Assembly: GCF_002019595.1 (NCBI RefSeq) | Contig: NZ_KV917369.1 | Coordinates: 2,930,624 to 2,994,623, forward strand | DNA from: Priestia abyssalis | GTDB lineage: Bacteria > Bacillota > Bacilli > Bacillales > Bacillaceae_H | Direction: 5' to 3' | DNA: 64,000 bases | Shown: one piece after another, positions 26,043 to 34,816 of the stretch | Layout: every line of letters starts with the position of its first letter | Position numbering within the stretch: the first letter of the stretch is position 1 | The notes under the pieces: model-generated | What the model was told of the DNA's origin: nothing | Database searches by the model: none | What the model saw: the letters and a program-made list of their open reading frames with translations, nothing else | Position numbers and translations under genes: made by a program

Positions 26043-26864
26043 CTACACAAGCACGGCTTCTTTTTCATGGATCGTCAACAGACGTGACGGCGTCTCCCTT
26101 AATGGCGGAATGGCAGCAAACAATTGCCTTGTATACGTATGTTCCGGATTGGCAAAAACCGCTTCCTTCTCGCCTGCTTCGACGATTTGACCGTGCAGCA
26201 TGACTGCCATCTTATTGGCATATTTACGAACGTGCCGCAAATCATGTGTGATGAATAACACCGCACAATTCGTTTCTTCTTTTAAATCATGAATAAGCTT
26301 CAGTACGCTTGCTGCCGTCATGCTGTCAAGTGCGGTCGTCGGTTCATCCGCAATGAGCAATTTCGGCTTTAACATCATGGCCATGGCAATGGCTGCCCGC
26401 TGTAATTGCCCGCCGCTCAGCTGAAAAGGATAACTTTTATACACTCTCTCTTCAGGAAGGCATACACTTTTTAAGGCATTCAAAGAACATTCTTTGCGCT
26501 CGCTTTTGGACATATCCGTATGGGTTTTCAACACTTCGTCAAACTGTTTTCCAACTGTGATAAACGGGGTAAAAGCCCCCTGGTAATCTTGAAAAACATA
26601 GGCGATGTCCTTGCCGCGAATCCGTTGAAGCTCCTTTTCCTTTACACTCAGTAAATCTTGGCCCTGCAGCAGCACACTTCCCGCCGAAACCGTCAACCCG
26701 GATGGCAGCAGGCCTCCAATGGCGGAAGCCGTCACGCTTTTGCCGCTTCCGCTTTCGCCGACTAATGCGAGCCATTCCCCTTCTCGGATCGTCAAATGAA
26801 CGTTATGAACAATCAGCTCGCCTTGATGCTTAATCGCAAGATCCTTAATCGTTAAAATCACCAT
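26043..26864 (-). CDS. ABC transporter ATPase, OppD/DppD type
   Basis: The 273-residue product has Walker A GESGSGKSV, Q-loop FQDYQGAFTPF, signature LSGGQLQR, Walker B LLIADEPTTALD and switch His in ITHDL. It is the second ATPase of a peptide/nickel-type importer. Its ATG overlaps the stop of the upstream permease (TAATG), so translation is coupled. Confidence 0.92.
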   Translation of the reverse strand: MVILTIKDLAIKHQGELIVHNVHLTIREGEWLALVGESGSGKSVTASAIGGLLPSGLTVSAGSVLLQGQDLLSVKEKELQRIRGKDIAYVFQDYQGAFTPFITVGKQFDEVLKTHTDMSKSERKECSLNALKSVCLPEERVYKSYPFQLSGGQLQRAAIAMAMMLKPKLLIADEPTTALDSMTAASVLKLIHDLKEETNCAVLFITHDLRHVRKYANKMAVMLHGQIVEAGEKEAVFANPEHTYTRQLFAAIPPLRETPSRLLTIHEKEAVLV

Positions 26865-27700
26865 TACCTCTCTCCCTTTTCATTTTTCACGTCAAAATGA
26901 TCCCTCAGGAAGTCTCCCAACAGATTGAAAAGCAGGACCACCACCATAATGGCCAAACCCGGAATAATCATTAATTGAGGAGCATTATGAAAAAACGCCT
27001 TTCCTTCGTTCAACATGGCCCCCCATTCAGGCGCGGGAGGCTGTGCTCCTAGCCCAATGTAAGAAAGCGAGGCAATGATTAAAATGATTTTCCCGAGGTC
27101 TAAGCTGGCCAGCACCAGCAGATTGCCCGCCACATGCGGAAGCAAATGCTTTCGTAAAATCGCAAAAGAACCGAGTCCGTTAATTTTGGCCATTGCGATA
27201 TAATCCTTTTGCTTTTCCGATATGACAGTACTGCGAACCAATCGGGCATACTGCACCCATCTTACAACCACAATGGCGAAGACGAGATTGAATAACCCAG
27301 GCCCCAATAAGCCGCTTAGCACAATCGCGACAATATAATCGGGAAAGGCAAGAAAAGCATCGACAATCCTCATAAAAAAACGATCCACTCTTCCTCCTAT
27401 GTACCCGGAAAGAAGCCCGACCGGCAGCCCGATAGTGATCGAGACGGCTAAAACAAAGATGCTTGTTCCAACGGTTGTTTGAGCTCCTGCCAGCATACGG
27501 GAAAAAATATCCCTGCCCAGGTGATCGGTCCCTAGAAGATGTTCCCGGCTTAAAGGCTGTAATCGTTCCCCTAACTGCACCTCCGTCGGGTCAAAGGGTG
27601 CCATGAAAGGAGCAGTCGCCAAAAAGAGGATAAAGAATAAAAAGAAGCCGGTGATTCCATATGAATGTAAAGGAAACATACGAGCACCTTTTGGATTCAT
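26864..27700 (-). CDS. ABC transporter permease, DppC/NikC type
   Basis: The 278-residue product has the OppC-type N-terminal extracytoplasmic segment (PFDPTEVQLGERLQPLSREH LLGTDHLGRDIFSRM) and five further membrane segments with the EAA loop (AMAKINGLGSFAILRKHLLP). AAAGGAGGTGG precedes the ATG. Its start overlaps the DppB-type stop by ATGA. It forms the import channel with that permease. Confidence 0.92.
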   Translation of the reverse strand: MNPKGARMFPLHSYGITGFFLFFILFLATAPFMAPFDPTEVQLGERLQPLSREHLLGTDHLGRDIFSRMLAGAQTTVGTSIFVLAVSITIGLPVGLLSGYIGGRVDRFFMRIVDAFLAFPDYIVAIVLSGLLGPGLFNLVFAIVVVRWVQYARLVRSTVISEKQKDYIAMAKINGLGSFAILRKHLLPHVAGNLLVLASLDLGKIILIIASLSYIGLGAQPPAPEWGAMLNEGKAFFHNAPQLMIIPGLAIMVVVLLFNLLGDFLRDHFDVKNEKGER

Positions 27701-28638
27701 GTGCGGTCCACCTCCTTTAATCGTATCTCCGGATTCAAATACCGGTAGGCAAGATCGACAACTAGATTAATAGTAACGACAAAAAGCCCCATGAACAAAA
27801 TGTACCCTTGAATGACTGGATAATCCCGGCGGGCAATCGCTTCGACTACAAGTTTTCCAATTCCGGGATAAGCGAACAACACTTCAATAATGACCGTGCC
27901 GCCAAGCAAGCTGCCAAGGCTCACACCAAAAATCGTAATGACCGGGATGAGGCTGTAACGAAAGGCATGGAAGAAAAAAATCCTCCTATTGCTTAATCCT
28001 CTTGCTCTGGCCGAGCGGATAAAATCTTGCCCCAATGTTTCTAGTAAACTGGAACGAAGCAATCTGACATATACCGCCGACATTGCCAGCCCTAATGTTA
28101 AGGAAGGCAAAATCAAATGAAGAATCGTTCCTTTTCCCATTGACGGCAATAGTCCCCATTTTACGGAAAAAAACTGGATAAACAGCAGGCCCAGCCAAAA
28201 GCTGGGCACTGCTGCACCAATTAAAGAAAAAATTCGGCTCGTATGATCAATCCACGTATGCTTATAGACGGCAGCGAGCGTTCCAACCGGTACGGCGATC
28301 AGTGTCATAATAAGGAGGGAAGCCCCTGTCAACGTCAGCGTCGACGGGACTCTTGCCGCCAATTCCTCAAATACGGGCTTGTTTGTCATATAGGAATTTC
28401 CCAAATCCAGTTGAACGAAACGAAGCAGCCAGTTTCCATATTGAATATAGATGGGATCATTAAACCCTAATTCCTCTCGCAGCCCTTCGATTTGCTCATC
28501 GGACGTTTGCACATCAATGACGTTCAACATATGTCGGACAGGGTCTCCCGGAGCCAATTTCATGAATGCAAAGCTGATAAAAGACAACAAAAAGAAAAAC
28601 AAGACGAATTCGAGTAACCTTTTTCCTATCGTCTTCAC
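27697..28638 (-). CDS. ABC transporter permease, DppB/NikB type
   Basis: The ~313-residue product has six membrane segments and DppB features: APGDPVRHML, LGFNDPIYIQYGNWLLRFVQ LDLGNS, and RSARARGLSNRRIFFFHAFR. The frame is open to 28698, but a GTG at 28638 overlaps the stop of the binding-protein gene as GTGA and has AGGTGTGAAG upstream, so it is the likely start. Confidence 0.9.
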   Translation of the reverse strand: MKTIGKRLLEFVLFFFLLSFISFAFMKLAPGDPVRHMLNVIDVQTSDEQIEGLREELGFNDPIYIQYGNWLLRFVQLDLGNSYMTNKPVFEELAARVPSTLTLTGASLLIMTLIAVPVGTLAAVYKHTWIDHTSRIFSLIGAAVPSFWLGLLFIQFFSVKWGLLPSMGKGTILHLILPSLTLGLAMSAVYVRLLRSSLLETLGQDFIRSARARGLSNRRIFFFHAFRYSLIPVITIFGVSLGSLLGGTVIIEVLFAYPGIGKLVVEAIARRDYPVIQGYILFMGLFVVTINLVVDLAYRYLNPEIRLKEVDRT

Positions 28639-30173
28639 TTTGTCTTCACACCTAAATCTTTCGTAATCACATAAAACTCGCTGATGCTCGTCATCCAATT
28701 TTCCACATAGTCTTTATAGGACACGAAATTATTTGGATGAACAATTGATGAATGAAGCATTTCTTGATCAAGAATCGTCACAGCCTCTTTTGCCAGCTGA
28801 TTGCGCTTCTCTTCCTCTACCGTTTGATTTAACTCGTTGACAATGCGGGACACTTCTTCGTGTTGAACGTTTGCGAAGTTCATCGCACCGCCTGGCATGT
28901 AAGCTGAATTAAGGAAATAGCTCGCATCTCCTCTAGGTGCCGTGTTTAAACTGTATGTCGCCAAATCCCAATCATTTGCAGCCAAATATTCATCAATGTT
29001 TTCCACGACTTGAATGTCAATAGCAATTCCAAGCTGTTTCGCATTCGACTGCAAAAGCTGTGCGATTAACGGAAGCTCCGGACGGTAGGAATAGGTGATG
29101 AGCTTGAGTGATAAAGGCTTTCCGTTTTTCAGTGCCCTGCCGTCTTTAATCTCATATCCCGCCGTCTCTAAATAATCCTTTGCCTTTTCAATTCCAAACT
29201 CTTTTTTCTCATAAGCCGGTGTAAACGGGAAGTTTGACAAAAACGGGCCTTCGGCAACCATTGCCTGCCCGGCCATGATGCTGTTAACGACTTCTTCACG
29301 GTCGATTAGCGCATCGAACGCTTTTCTTACATTCACATCCGCCAAGGCCTCGTCGCTCGTGTTATACATCAATAAATGTGTTCGCAAGCTTGGTACGACA
29401 TCCGTTTTAATCGTTTTGTCGCTTTTTAAGCTTTCAAGGCTTTCGATGGCAGGACGATACACGATATCGGCGTCTCCTGATTGAAGAGCCAATGTACGTG
29501 CATTTGCATCTTCATTGAATGTAAGCGTCGCCCCCTCAAGGTTCGCTTTACCGTCCCAATAGTCTTCATAACGCTCTAATACGAGCTTGTTGTTCGCTTC
29601 AAATGACACAACTTTAAATGGACCTGTACCGATCGGTTTTTGGTCCACGTTCGCTTCGCTCACATCAATGATCGCAGCGTTCGGGTGGACAAGCTCGGAC
29701 GGGAATTGCGGCAGAGGCTGTTCCGTCGTGATCGTTAACGTTTGGCCGCTTGCTTCCAACGTCTTGATTTTCAGCGCGTTTTTCATGGCTTCGCTCACTT
29801 CGATGTTTCGTTCCAATGATGCTTTTACCGCTTCGGCGTCGACTTTTTTACCGTTTTGGAATGTCACGCCATCCCTGATGATGAACGTCCACACTTGGCC
29901 GCTTTCATCGCCCTTCCATTCTTTTGCAATCCATGGTTCAAGCTTCAATTCTTCATTCATTTTCACAAGTGTTTCCGCCATCCCGGCTCTCACCGGTGTC
30001 CAGTTTAAATGCGGATCTAATGTTTCACTCGGAAAATTCGATAAAAACGTTAATTCCTTCTTTTCAGTTTGATCGGTTGAAGATGTGCTTTTCTCTTGTG
30101 AAGATGTGCATGCAGATAGAACGAGCAGCAAAATGCTCATGACCACACCCATCTTTAGTTTATGTACCAACAT
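28635..30173 (-). CDS. Substrate-binding lipoprotein, family 5 (peptide/nickel/metallophore type)
   Basis: The 512-residue product has a lipoprotein signal (LLLVLSAC, lipid Cys22) and the family 5 plan: TLDPHLNWTPVRAGMAETLV, TFIIRDGVTFQNGKKVDAEA, PIGTGPFKVVSF, ADIVYRPAIESLESLK, VRKAFDALIDREEVV, and a terminal solvent-exposed segment. In Gram-positives this family binds peptides, nickel chelates or metal-opine complexes. A Zur operator only 12 bp before the ATG means the whole importer should switch on when zinc is low, so a zinc or zinc-metallophore cargo is likely. A decayed homologue lies at 10010-10285. Confidence 0.9.
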   Translation of the reverse strand: MLVHKLKMGVVMSILLLVLSACTSSQEKSTSSTDQTEKKELTFLSNFPSETLDPHLNWTPVRAGMAETLVKMNEELKLEPWIAKEWKGDESGQVWTFIIRDGVTFQNGKKVDAEAVKASLERNIEVSEAMKNALKIKTLEASGQTLTITTEQPLPQFPSELVHPNAAIIDVSEANVDQKPIGTGPFKVVSFEANNKLVLERYEDYWDGKANLEGATLTFNEDANARTLALQSGDADIVYRPAIESLESLKSDKTIKTDVVPSLRTHLLMYNTSDEALADVNVRKAFDALIDREEVVNSIMAGQAMVAEGPFLSNFPFTPAYEKKEFGIEKAKDYLETAGYEIKDGRALKNGKPLSLKLITYSYRPELPLIAQLLQSNAKQLGIAIDIQVVENIDEYLAANDWDLATYSLNTAPRGDASYFLNSAYMPGGAMNFANVQHEEVSRIVNELNQTVEEEKRNQLAKEAVTILDQEMLHSSIVHPNNFVSYKDYVENWMTSISEFYVITKDLGVKTK

Positions 30174-30185
30174 ATGGCCCCCCCT

Positions 30186-30206
30186 AAATTGAAATCATTA
30201 CGATTT
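30186..30206 (-). promoter_or_regulatory. Candidate Zur operator 11 (ABC-MATE-His operon)
   Basis: The arms AAATTGAAA and TTACGATTT with centre TCA lie 12 bp upstream of the binding-protein start. Confidence 0.85.
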
Positions 30207-30220
30207 AAAATGTGTAAGAC

Positions 30221-30442
30221 TTAAAAGTTAATGGTTTTATACTGTCTTTGATTGCTATTTTGCTTAAATAGCAGATACTCGCAGCGGCAGCCGCCGTCAA
30301 CAAAATGGTATGTAAATCGAGTATATAGAATAGTAAAACAGTTTCCCAGAAGGATTAGCATCCGTGATAGTAAACACGAGCAAAGCCATTGCTTCCGGGG
30401 ACATTTCCCCTTCAATAAAGTGACTCTTCTCTGTTTCATCAT
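30221..30442 (-). pseudogene. Decayed ORF behind Zur operator 12
   Basis: Two minus-strand frames carry protein-like sequence in succession: SNDETEKSHFIEGEMSPEAM ALLVFTITDANPSGKLFYYS, then after a shift TILLTAAAASICYLSKIAIK. The second part is hydrophobic, so the lost product may have been a membrane protein. A 73-codon frame from an ATG at 30442 spans the region but its sequence (Cys/Arg-rich, MKQRRVTLLKGK) looks out of frame. Family not recognised. Confidence 0.4.
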
Positions 30443-30447
30443 TAGAT

Positions 30448-30468
30448 AAATAAGAACAATTACGATTA
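30448..30468 (-). promoter_or_regulatory. Candidate Zur operator 12
   Basis: The arms AAATAAGAA and TTACGATTA with centre CAA. It overlaps the stop codon of the small ORF at 30466-30579 and precedes a decayed ORF. Confidence 0.65.
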
Positions 30469-30579
30469 CAATCTTAAAAAAAACCGGACTCCGGTGAAGG
30501 AATCAATAAACGGACTACCTTTACACGTGCATTCATGATGATACGAAGATAAGATGACAAGAATGACATCGTTTTTCAT
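30466..30579 (-). CDS. Possible 37-residue Zur-controlled peptide
   Basis: An ATG at 30579, preceded by GGGAGGGGAGC, opens a 37-codon frame: MKNDVILVILSSYHHECTCK then GSPFIDSFTGVRFFLRL. The HHECTC cluster could bind a metal ion. A near-perfect Zur operator lies 64 bp upstream. It could instead be the stub of a lost gene, since both neighbours are decayed. Confidence 0.35.
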   Translation of the reverse strand: MKNDVILVILSSYHHECTCKGSPFIDSFTGVRFFLRL

Positions 30580-30643
30580 GCTCCCCTCCCTACTGAATCT
30601 CATTTCTATTTTATTTTCTATCCCCTTTTTTGAAAATCGTAAG

Positions 30644-30664
30644 AATTACGATTTACTGAAGAAA
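30644..30664 (-). promoter_or_regulatory. Candidate Zur operator 13
   Basis: Perfect arms AAATCGTAA and TTACGATTT with centre GAA, 64 bp upstream of the small ORF at 30579. Despite the perfect match, no intact long gene follows on either strand. Confidence 0.85.
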
Positions 30665-30872
30665 TCTTACCACCTTATGCCACCCTAGTCAATCATAATT
30701 ATGGATGCTCATTGAACAAAAATAATTCAATGCCGTCATCGGGATCGTTTCAAGCATAACCATTTACAAAACAACGCCGATATCCCGCTTCAGCCGACAA
30801 CTATTGAAGTCTATGAGAAAGATGAACCATCCATTTTTCCCGCCCAAACAAAGTCGAAGGATTTTGAACTAA

Positions 30873-30975
30873 AAGGGGATGAGTAAAAAGGAACAAAAAA
30901 CACCCTTTTTACTCATCTCCCTAAAAGTCCCCTCACCGTTCGAAACAAAATTAGCTGACTCTGAGGGGCTTTTCA
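30873..30975. repeat. Tandem-hairpin element, copy 1
   Basis: The first hairpin pairs GGGATGAGTAAAAAGG with CCTTTTTACTCATCTCCC; the second pairs AAAAGTCCCCTCA with TGAGGGGCTTTT and runs into the 3' end of the EamA gene. The same two-hairpin plan, with CTCCTGAAAGGYCCC between hairpins, is seen near 37541 and 45427. It probably terminates transcription from both sides. Confidence 0.55.
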
Positions 30976-31907
30976 TTTTTTACAGGCCGGCCATTATCTG
31001 AAGAAGACTTTTTATTCAATGCCAATAATAAAATCATGCCCATGATGCACGCTGTCCCCACCCATTGAAACAAGCCAAACGGTTCTTTTAGCCAAATAAC
31101 CGTCGTCAAAACCGCTGCCAGGGGCTCTATACTGCCGAGAAGGCTTGATTCTTTCGGCGAAAGGCTCTGCAGGCTTTCTATATAAAACCAAAAGGCAAGC
31201 ATCGTACCGAAGATGATGACGAAAACTAAGTAAATATAGGCTTCTGCCGCTAAGTTCGTCATGTCGATTCGCCAAGGCGGATGGATAAAACTTAAGGCCA
31301 AGCCGCCGATCACCATCGCCCAGCCGACAATCACAAGCGAGTCGTATTGTTTCAATAAAGGAACGGCATATAACGTATAAAAGGCTAACGCCAGCCCCGA
31401 TAAAAGACCCCAAATGATGGCGGAGGCCGGTACAGACAGCTGGGAGATGGAGCCGTTCGTCAACAAGAAAAAGCAACCCACTAAAGCAAGCGAAACAGTT
31501 ACCACATCCTGTCGTGTCAGAACGGATTGTTTACGTAAAAGTAAATAAATGATAATCATGACAGGTGCTAAATATTGTAATAACGTGGCCACAGCGGCAT
31601 TCCCATGCTTAATCGATGCCATATACGTGTATTGAACTGCAAGCATGCCGAGTAATCCGAAGATCATCAGTTGAAAAGCTGCTCTTTTATTCTTCCAGAC
31701 ACCGAAAATTTGCGAACGGTCTTTTCCATAAAATTGAACGGCCAATAGTAAAAAACCAGCCGCGAGCAATCGTGTCGTGACAAGCCAATTGACATCGATG
31801 GCGTATTGCTGAAAGAGTTTTTGTGCAACAGTGCCGCCAACACCCCAAAATACTGCTCCCGTCATCACGAGAATTAATCCTATTTTTCTAGCAGATTTAT
31901 TCATCAT
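30951..31907 (-). CDS. EamA/DMT-family transporter
   Basis: The 318-residue product has ten hydrophobic segments in two EamA halves, including [15 protein letters not shown] near the start and [23 protein letters not shown] in the second half. Proteins of this type export small metabolites or amino acids. GAGGTGGAG precedes tandem ATGs. It is divergent from an AraC-family gene with ~100 bp between, so that regulator probably controls it. Both lie just outside the last Zur operator. Confidence 0.9.
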   Translation of the reverse strand: MMNKSARKIGLILVMTGAVFWGVGGTVAQKLFQQYAIDVNWLVTTRLLAAGFLLLAVQFYGKDRSQIFGVWKNKRAAFQLMIFGLLGMLAVQYTYMASIKHGNAAVATLLQYLAPVMIIIYLLLRKQSVLTRQDVVTVSLALVGCFFLLTNGSISQLSVPASAIIWGLLSGLALAFYTLYAVPLLKQYDSLVIVGWAMVIGGLALSFIHPPWRIDMTNLAAEAYIYLVFVIIFGTMLAFWFYIESLQSLSPKESSLLGSIEPLAAVLTTVIWLKEPFGLFQWVGTACIMGMILLLALNKKSSSDNGRPVKNEKPLRVS

Positions 31908-32010
31908 TGATTCTCCACCTCAAATATCATAATAGTGTTATAATAAGTGAAAATTCGTGTAAAAAATACTTAAATTGAACAAAAAAATATCAATATATTG
32001 AGGTGATCGT

Positions 32011-32901
32011 TTGCAAATAAAAAATTTCAGGATCGATCAAAACTTAAAAGAGCTAACCGAACACCGTACAGTCGTGCTGCCGATCGCCTGTTATGAAACA
32101 ACGATTCATCAAAATATAAACGGGTATATCCCCCTTCACTGGCATGATGAAATTCAATTTGTGTTGATTGTAAAAGGAGAAGCCCTCTTTCAAATCAATG
32201 AAGAAAAACTGGTGATCGGAGAAGGAAACGGCCTATTTATTAACAGCGGCTGCCTGCACATGGCGGAAGAAAAAAATCAGTCGGGCTGTGTCTACATTTG
32301 TTTAAATGTTTCTCCTCATTTCGTTTTATCGCAAGAACTGTATACAACCTATGTATATCCCTATATCCAAGCGACAAATTTACCTTACGTATACTTAGAC
32401 GCAAATGAACTTTGGGCAAAAAACATTTTCGATGCCATTCTAAAAATCAATCAATGGATTCAACAACAATCACCGTACTATGAAATTGACATTTCTGTAC
32501 AGCTGACGTTAATCTGGCAAAACTTAATCATCAATGGCATTCAATTGGAATACGACCAAACGGAAATGGTAAAAAGCCAGCGAATGAAACAAATGTTGAA
32601 CTGGATTCATCTTCATTATGCGGAGAAAATCAGATTAGACGATATTGCCAAAGCCGGCCAATTGAGCCGCTCTGAGTGCTGTCGATATTTCAAACGAGTG
32701 TTAAAGAAAACACCGCTCCATTACGTAACCGATTATCGCATTCAGAAAAGCCTGATCCTGCTGCAACAAGCAGAATCTACCGTGACAGAGGTTGCCTATC
32801 AAGTGGGATTTAATAGCACGAGCTACTTCATTGATCAATTCCGAAAGTCAATGAACATGACTCCATTGGCATACAAAAAATTAAGTTCTGTTAAAATATA
32901 G
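32011..32901 (+). CDS. AraC-family regulator with N-terminal cupin
   Basis: The 296-residue product has an N-terminal cupin-like sensing domain (IPLHWHDEIQFVLIVKGEAL FQINEE) and a C-terminal pair of helix-turn-helix motifs (RLDDIAKAGQLSRSECCRYF KRVLKKTPLHYVTDYRI; TEVAYQVGFNSTSYFIDQFR KSMNMTPLAYKK). The start is a TTG at 32011 with TGAGGTGATC upstream. It is divergent from the EamA transporter and likely regulates it in response to a small ligand. Confidence 0.9.
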   Translation: MQIKNFRIDQNLKELTEHRTVVLPIACYETTIHQNINGYIPLHWHDEIQFVLIVKGEALFQINEEKLVIGEGNGLFINSGCLHMAEEKNQSGCVYICLNVSPHFVLSQELYTTYVYPYIQATNLPYVYLDANELWAKNIFDAILKINQWIQQQSPYYEIDISVQLTLIWQNLIINGIQLEYDQTEMVKSQRMKQMLNWIHLHYAEKIRLDDIAKAGQLSRSECCRYFKRVLKKTPLHYVTDYRIQKSLILLQQAESTVTEVAYQVGFNSTSYFIDQFRKSMNMTPLAYKKLSSVKI

Positions 32902-33077
32902 GGTTAATTTTCGGCTTATTTGCACGAATGAGTCCAAACAAGGAAAAGAGCATATGGTAGCATCGGCCGCTGTAAATTTGAACGAAGACCATTGGTTCAA
33001 TGCCCACTTCGACATAAAATCTTAATTTTTCCCGTAAATCCCAATTAAAATGCATTTTCTATGAAATGAAATGAAAT

Positions 33078-33104
33078 AAGCGTAAAGAGTTTAGCTCTTT
33101 ACGC
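33078..33104. terminator. Hairpin in the 32902-33349 interval
   Basis: AGCGTAAAGAG pairs with CTCTTTACGC about 180 bp after the AraC-family stop. A second hairpin (ATGAAAGTATGATTT with AAATCATACTTTCAT) lies at 33243-33279. No gene was found in this 450-bp stretch. Confidence 0.55.
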
Positions 33105-33349
33105 CTGTTTTCTTATACCGGAGAACAGTTGATAATCCAGCCACTCTCTAAACACCTTTAAAATAAAGAATTTGAATGTACGATTCTTTTGGATGAATTC
33201 ACTGTAATATCCTTTCCGATAAAAGCAAATAAATTTAAAGGAATGAAAGTATGATTTTTATATGAAATCATACTTTCATAAATGAAAAAGCCACCTAAAT
33301 AGTCAGCTCGCTTTTTATCTCTGCTTAAACTTCTCTGTTAGTTTAACCT

Positions 33350-33538
33350 TTATTTGTTGAACTTCTCTGGATTTTCTACTTGCATAGACATTACTTCACC
33401 ACATTTGGAGCAAAAGTAAACCCTTATTGGTGAACCAGTACTAAAGATTTTATTAATTGGTTGTACAGAAGCATAACCACTTAGTTTCCCTTCATTCAAA
33501 GTTCTATTCCCACATTTATTGCAATTTTCATTTGCCAC
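33350..33538 (-). CDS. Small zinc-ribbon protein
   Basis: The ~62-residue product has two knuckles, CNKCG near the N-terminus and CSKCGEVMSMQV near the C-terminus, which together would bind one zinc ion. The GTG at 33538 has AGGTGG at good spacing; another in-frame GTG lies three codons upstream. Short zinc ribbons of this sort are common in Bacillus; function unknown. Confidence 0.7.
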   Translation of the reverse strand: MANENCNKCGNRTLNEGKLSGYASVQPINKIFSTGSPIRVYFCSKCGEVMSMQVENPEKFNK

Positions 33539-33730
33539 AGATACCACCTAACTTTCATTTGGATCACTTCTTTATTTATTAGCTCTGTTAAATTTTAATG
33601 TTAATAATAGGCTCAAAATTAAAGGAAACTCAGATAAATAGGGTTTCCTCCATTTTTGTTCAACTAAAGCTCAACTTTAATTTAGTAAGTCTAATAAAAA
33701 GTAGTGCTAATCTATTTTCAGTTGAACCAT

Positions 33731-34159
33731 TTAATTTTCTATTCGAATAAAGCATTTTTCATAAATATCTATTGTTTCAATTTGTAGATTATCTAAATTA
33801 ATTTTCAACTCATTCTCACGTTCTTCATCCTCTTCACCTAACCAACAAATATAAATTTCACAATAATCCCCTTGTGGAAGCAACTCTTTCAGTAGGTGAC
33901 ATAAATAGAGAAAAGTATTTTTAGATTTTTCGTAATTATGTGGTGAATGAATCTTGTGATGTTTATTCATTTGCCAAATAGGATGACCTTTTTCAGATAC
34001 TTCATAAATATATGGCGTAGTAAAATGCTTCTGCTTAACTACATTACGATTTTCTTCTTCAGAGAAAACATAATCTATTTCAACTTCATCCTCTGTATAA
34101 TATTCACTAAGTTTTACTGCAAAATTTAAACCAATATAAGTTGCCATACTCATTTTCAT
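33731..34159 (-). CDS. Hypothetical protein, possible immunity type
   Basis: The ~140-residue soluble product (YIGLNFAVKLSEYYTEDEVE ... DYCEIYICWLGEEDEERENE) is acidic, with no signal peptide. Alternating strand-like and acidic segments and its place among immunity-type genes suggest a polymorphic-toxin immunity protein, but I cannot assign a named family. The real start may be Met5 (MATYIGLNF). Confidence 0.6.
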   Translation of the reverse strand: MKMSMATYIGLNFAVKLSEYYTEDEVEIDYVFSEEENRNVVKQKHFTTPYIYEVSEKGHPIWQMNKHHKIHSPHNYEKSKNTFLYLCHLLKELLPQGDYCEIYICWLGEEDEERENELKINLDNLQIETIDIYEKCFIRIEN

Positions 34160-34452
34160 AAACTCCTTATAATAGGCTGAATTTCATTTAATATCTTATT
34201 GTTCTACCTTTTTCCTCAAGTAAGCAATTCGTTAGCCATATTCTTCTCCATATGCTAGTTGTATTTGTTTCTAAATATATAATCGGCTATACATTAATTT
34301 TAATTTAGGATAAAATTCAGCGAATGTAAGCTCTTATCTAAAATCATACTTTCGATAAAGTAAAAAAGCTGCCTAAATAAGCAGCTATATTTTTGGTTCT
34401 TCTTCTACTCCCTCCGTTAGTAAAACAAAGATTTGGATAAAAAGTAGATCCT

Positions 34453-34650
34453 TTATTTCTTCATTGCTTTGTAAAGATACGAACTCAGCCATCCTCCAGC
34501 TAAGGCTACAGGTACAATAAACATACGATTCGGATTTCCTTCTTGAACCCACTCAATATTTAAAATAGGGGCTACATATAAGAGAAAACACAAAATTACA
34601 AGTCCCGAAATAGCCCTAATAAGAAAGTTTTTCATATATAAGGTCACCAT
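34453..34650 (-). CDS. Small two-pass membrane protein
   Basis: The 65-residue product has two hydrophobic segments (ISGLVILCFLLYVAPIL and FIVPVALAGGWLSSYLY) with positive ends. Small membrane proteins of this type sit in Bacillus toxin-immunity arrays. No family recognised. The start may be Met6 (MKNFLIRA). Confidence 0.6.
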   Translation of the reverse strand: MVTLYMKNFLIRAISGLVILCFLLYVAPILNIEWVQEGNPNRMFIVPVALAGGWLSSYLYKAMKK

Positions 34651-34816
34651 TCTTTAATAGTTTTCTTTTTATTGTATCTTATAAAGGAAAATCTCAGATA
34701 ACGGTATATATTGTAAAATCCCCATTTAACAAACCACGTTTGTTCAATAAGAAAAAGCGATCCCTCTTATTGAAGTAATGCCCCCGTTAGCTTAACAAGA
34801 CTCATTTTAGAAGAGA

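Noticed and set aside
30700..30888. Plus-strand coding-like stretch (FKHNHLQNNADIPLQPTTIE VYEKDEPSIFPAQTK)
   Set aside because: Composition looks protein-like but there is no start, RBS or recognisable family; it could be a gene tail, but I cannot support it as a feature.
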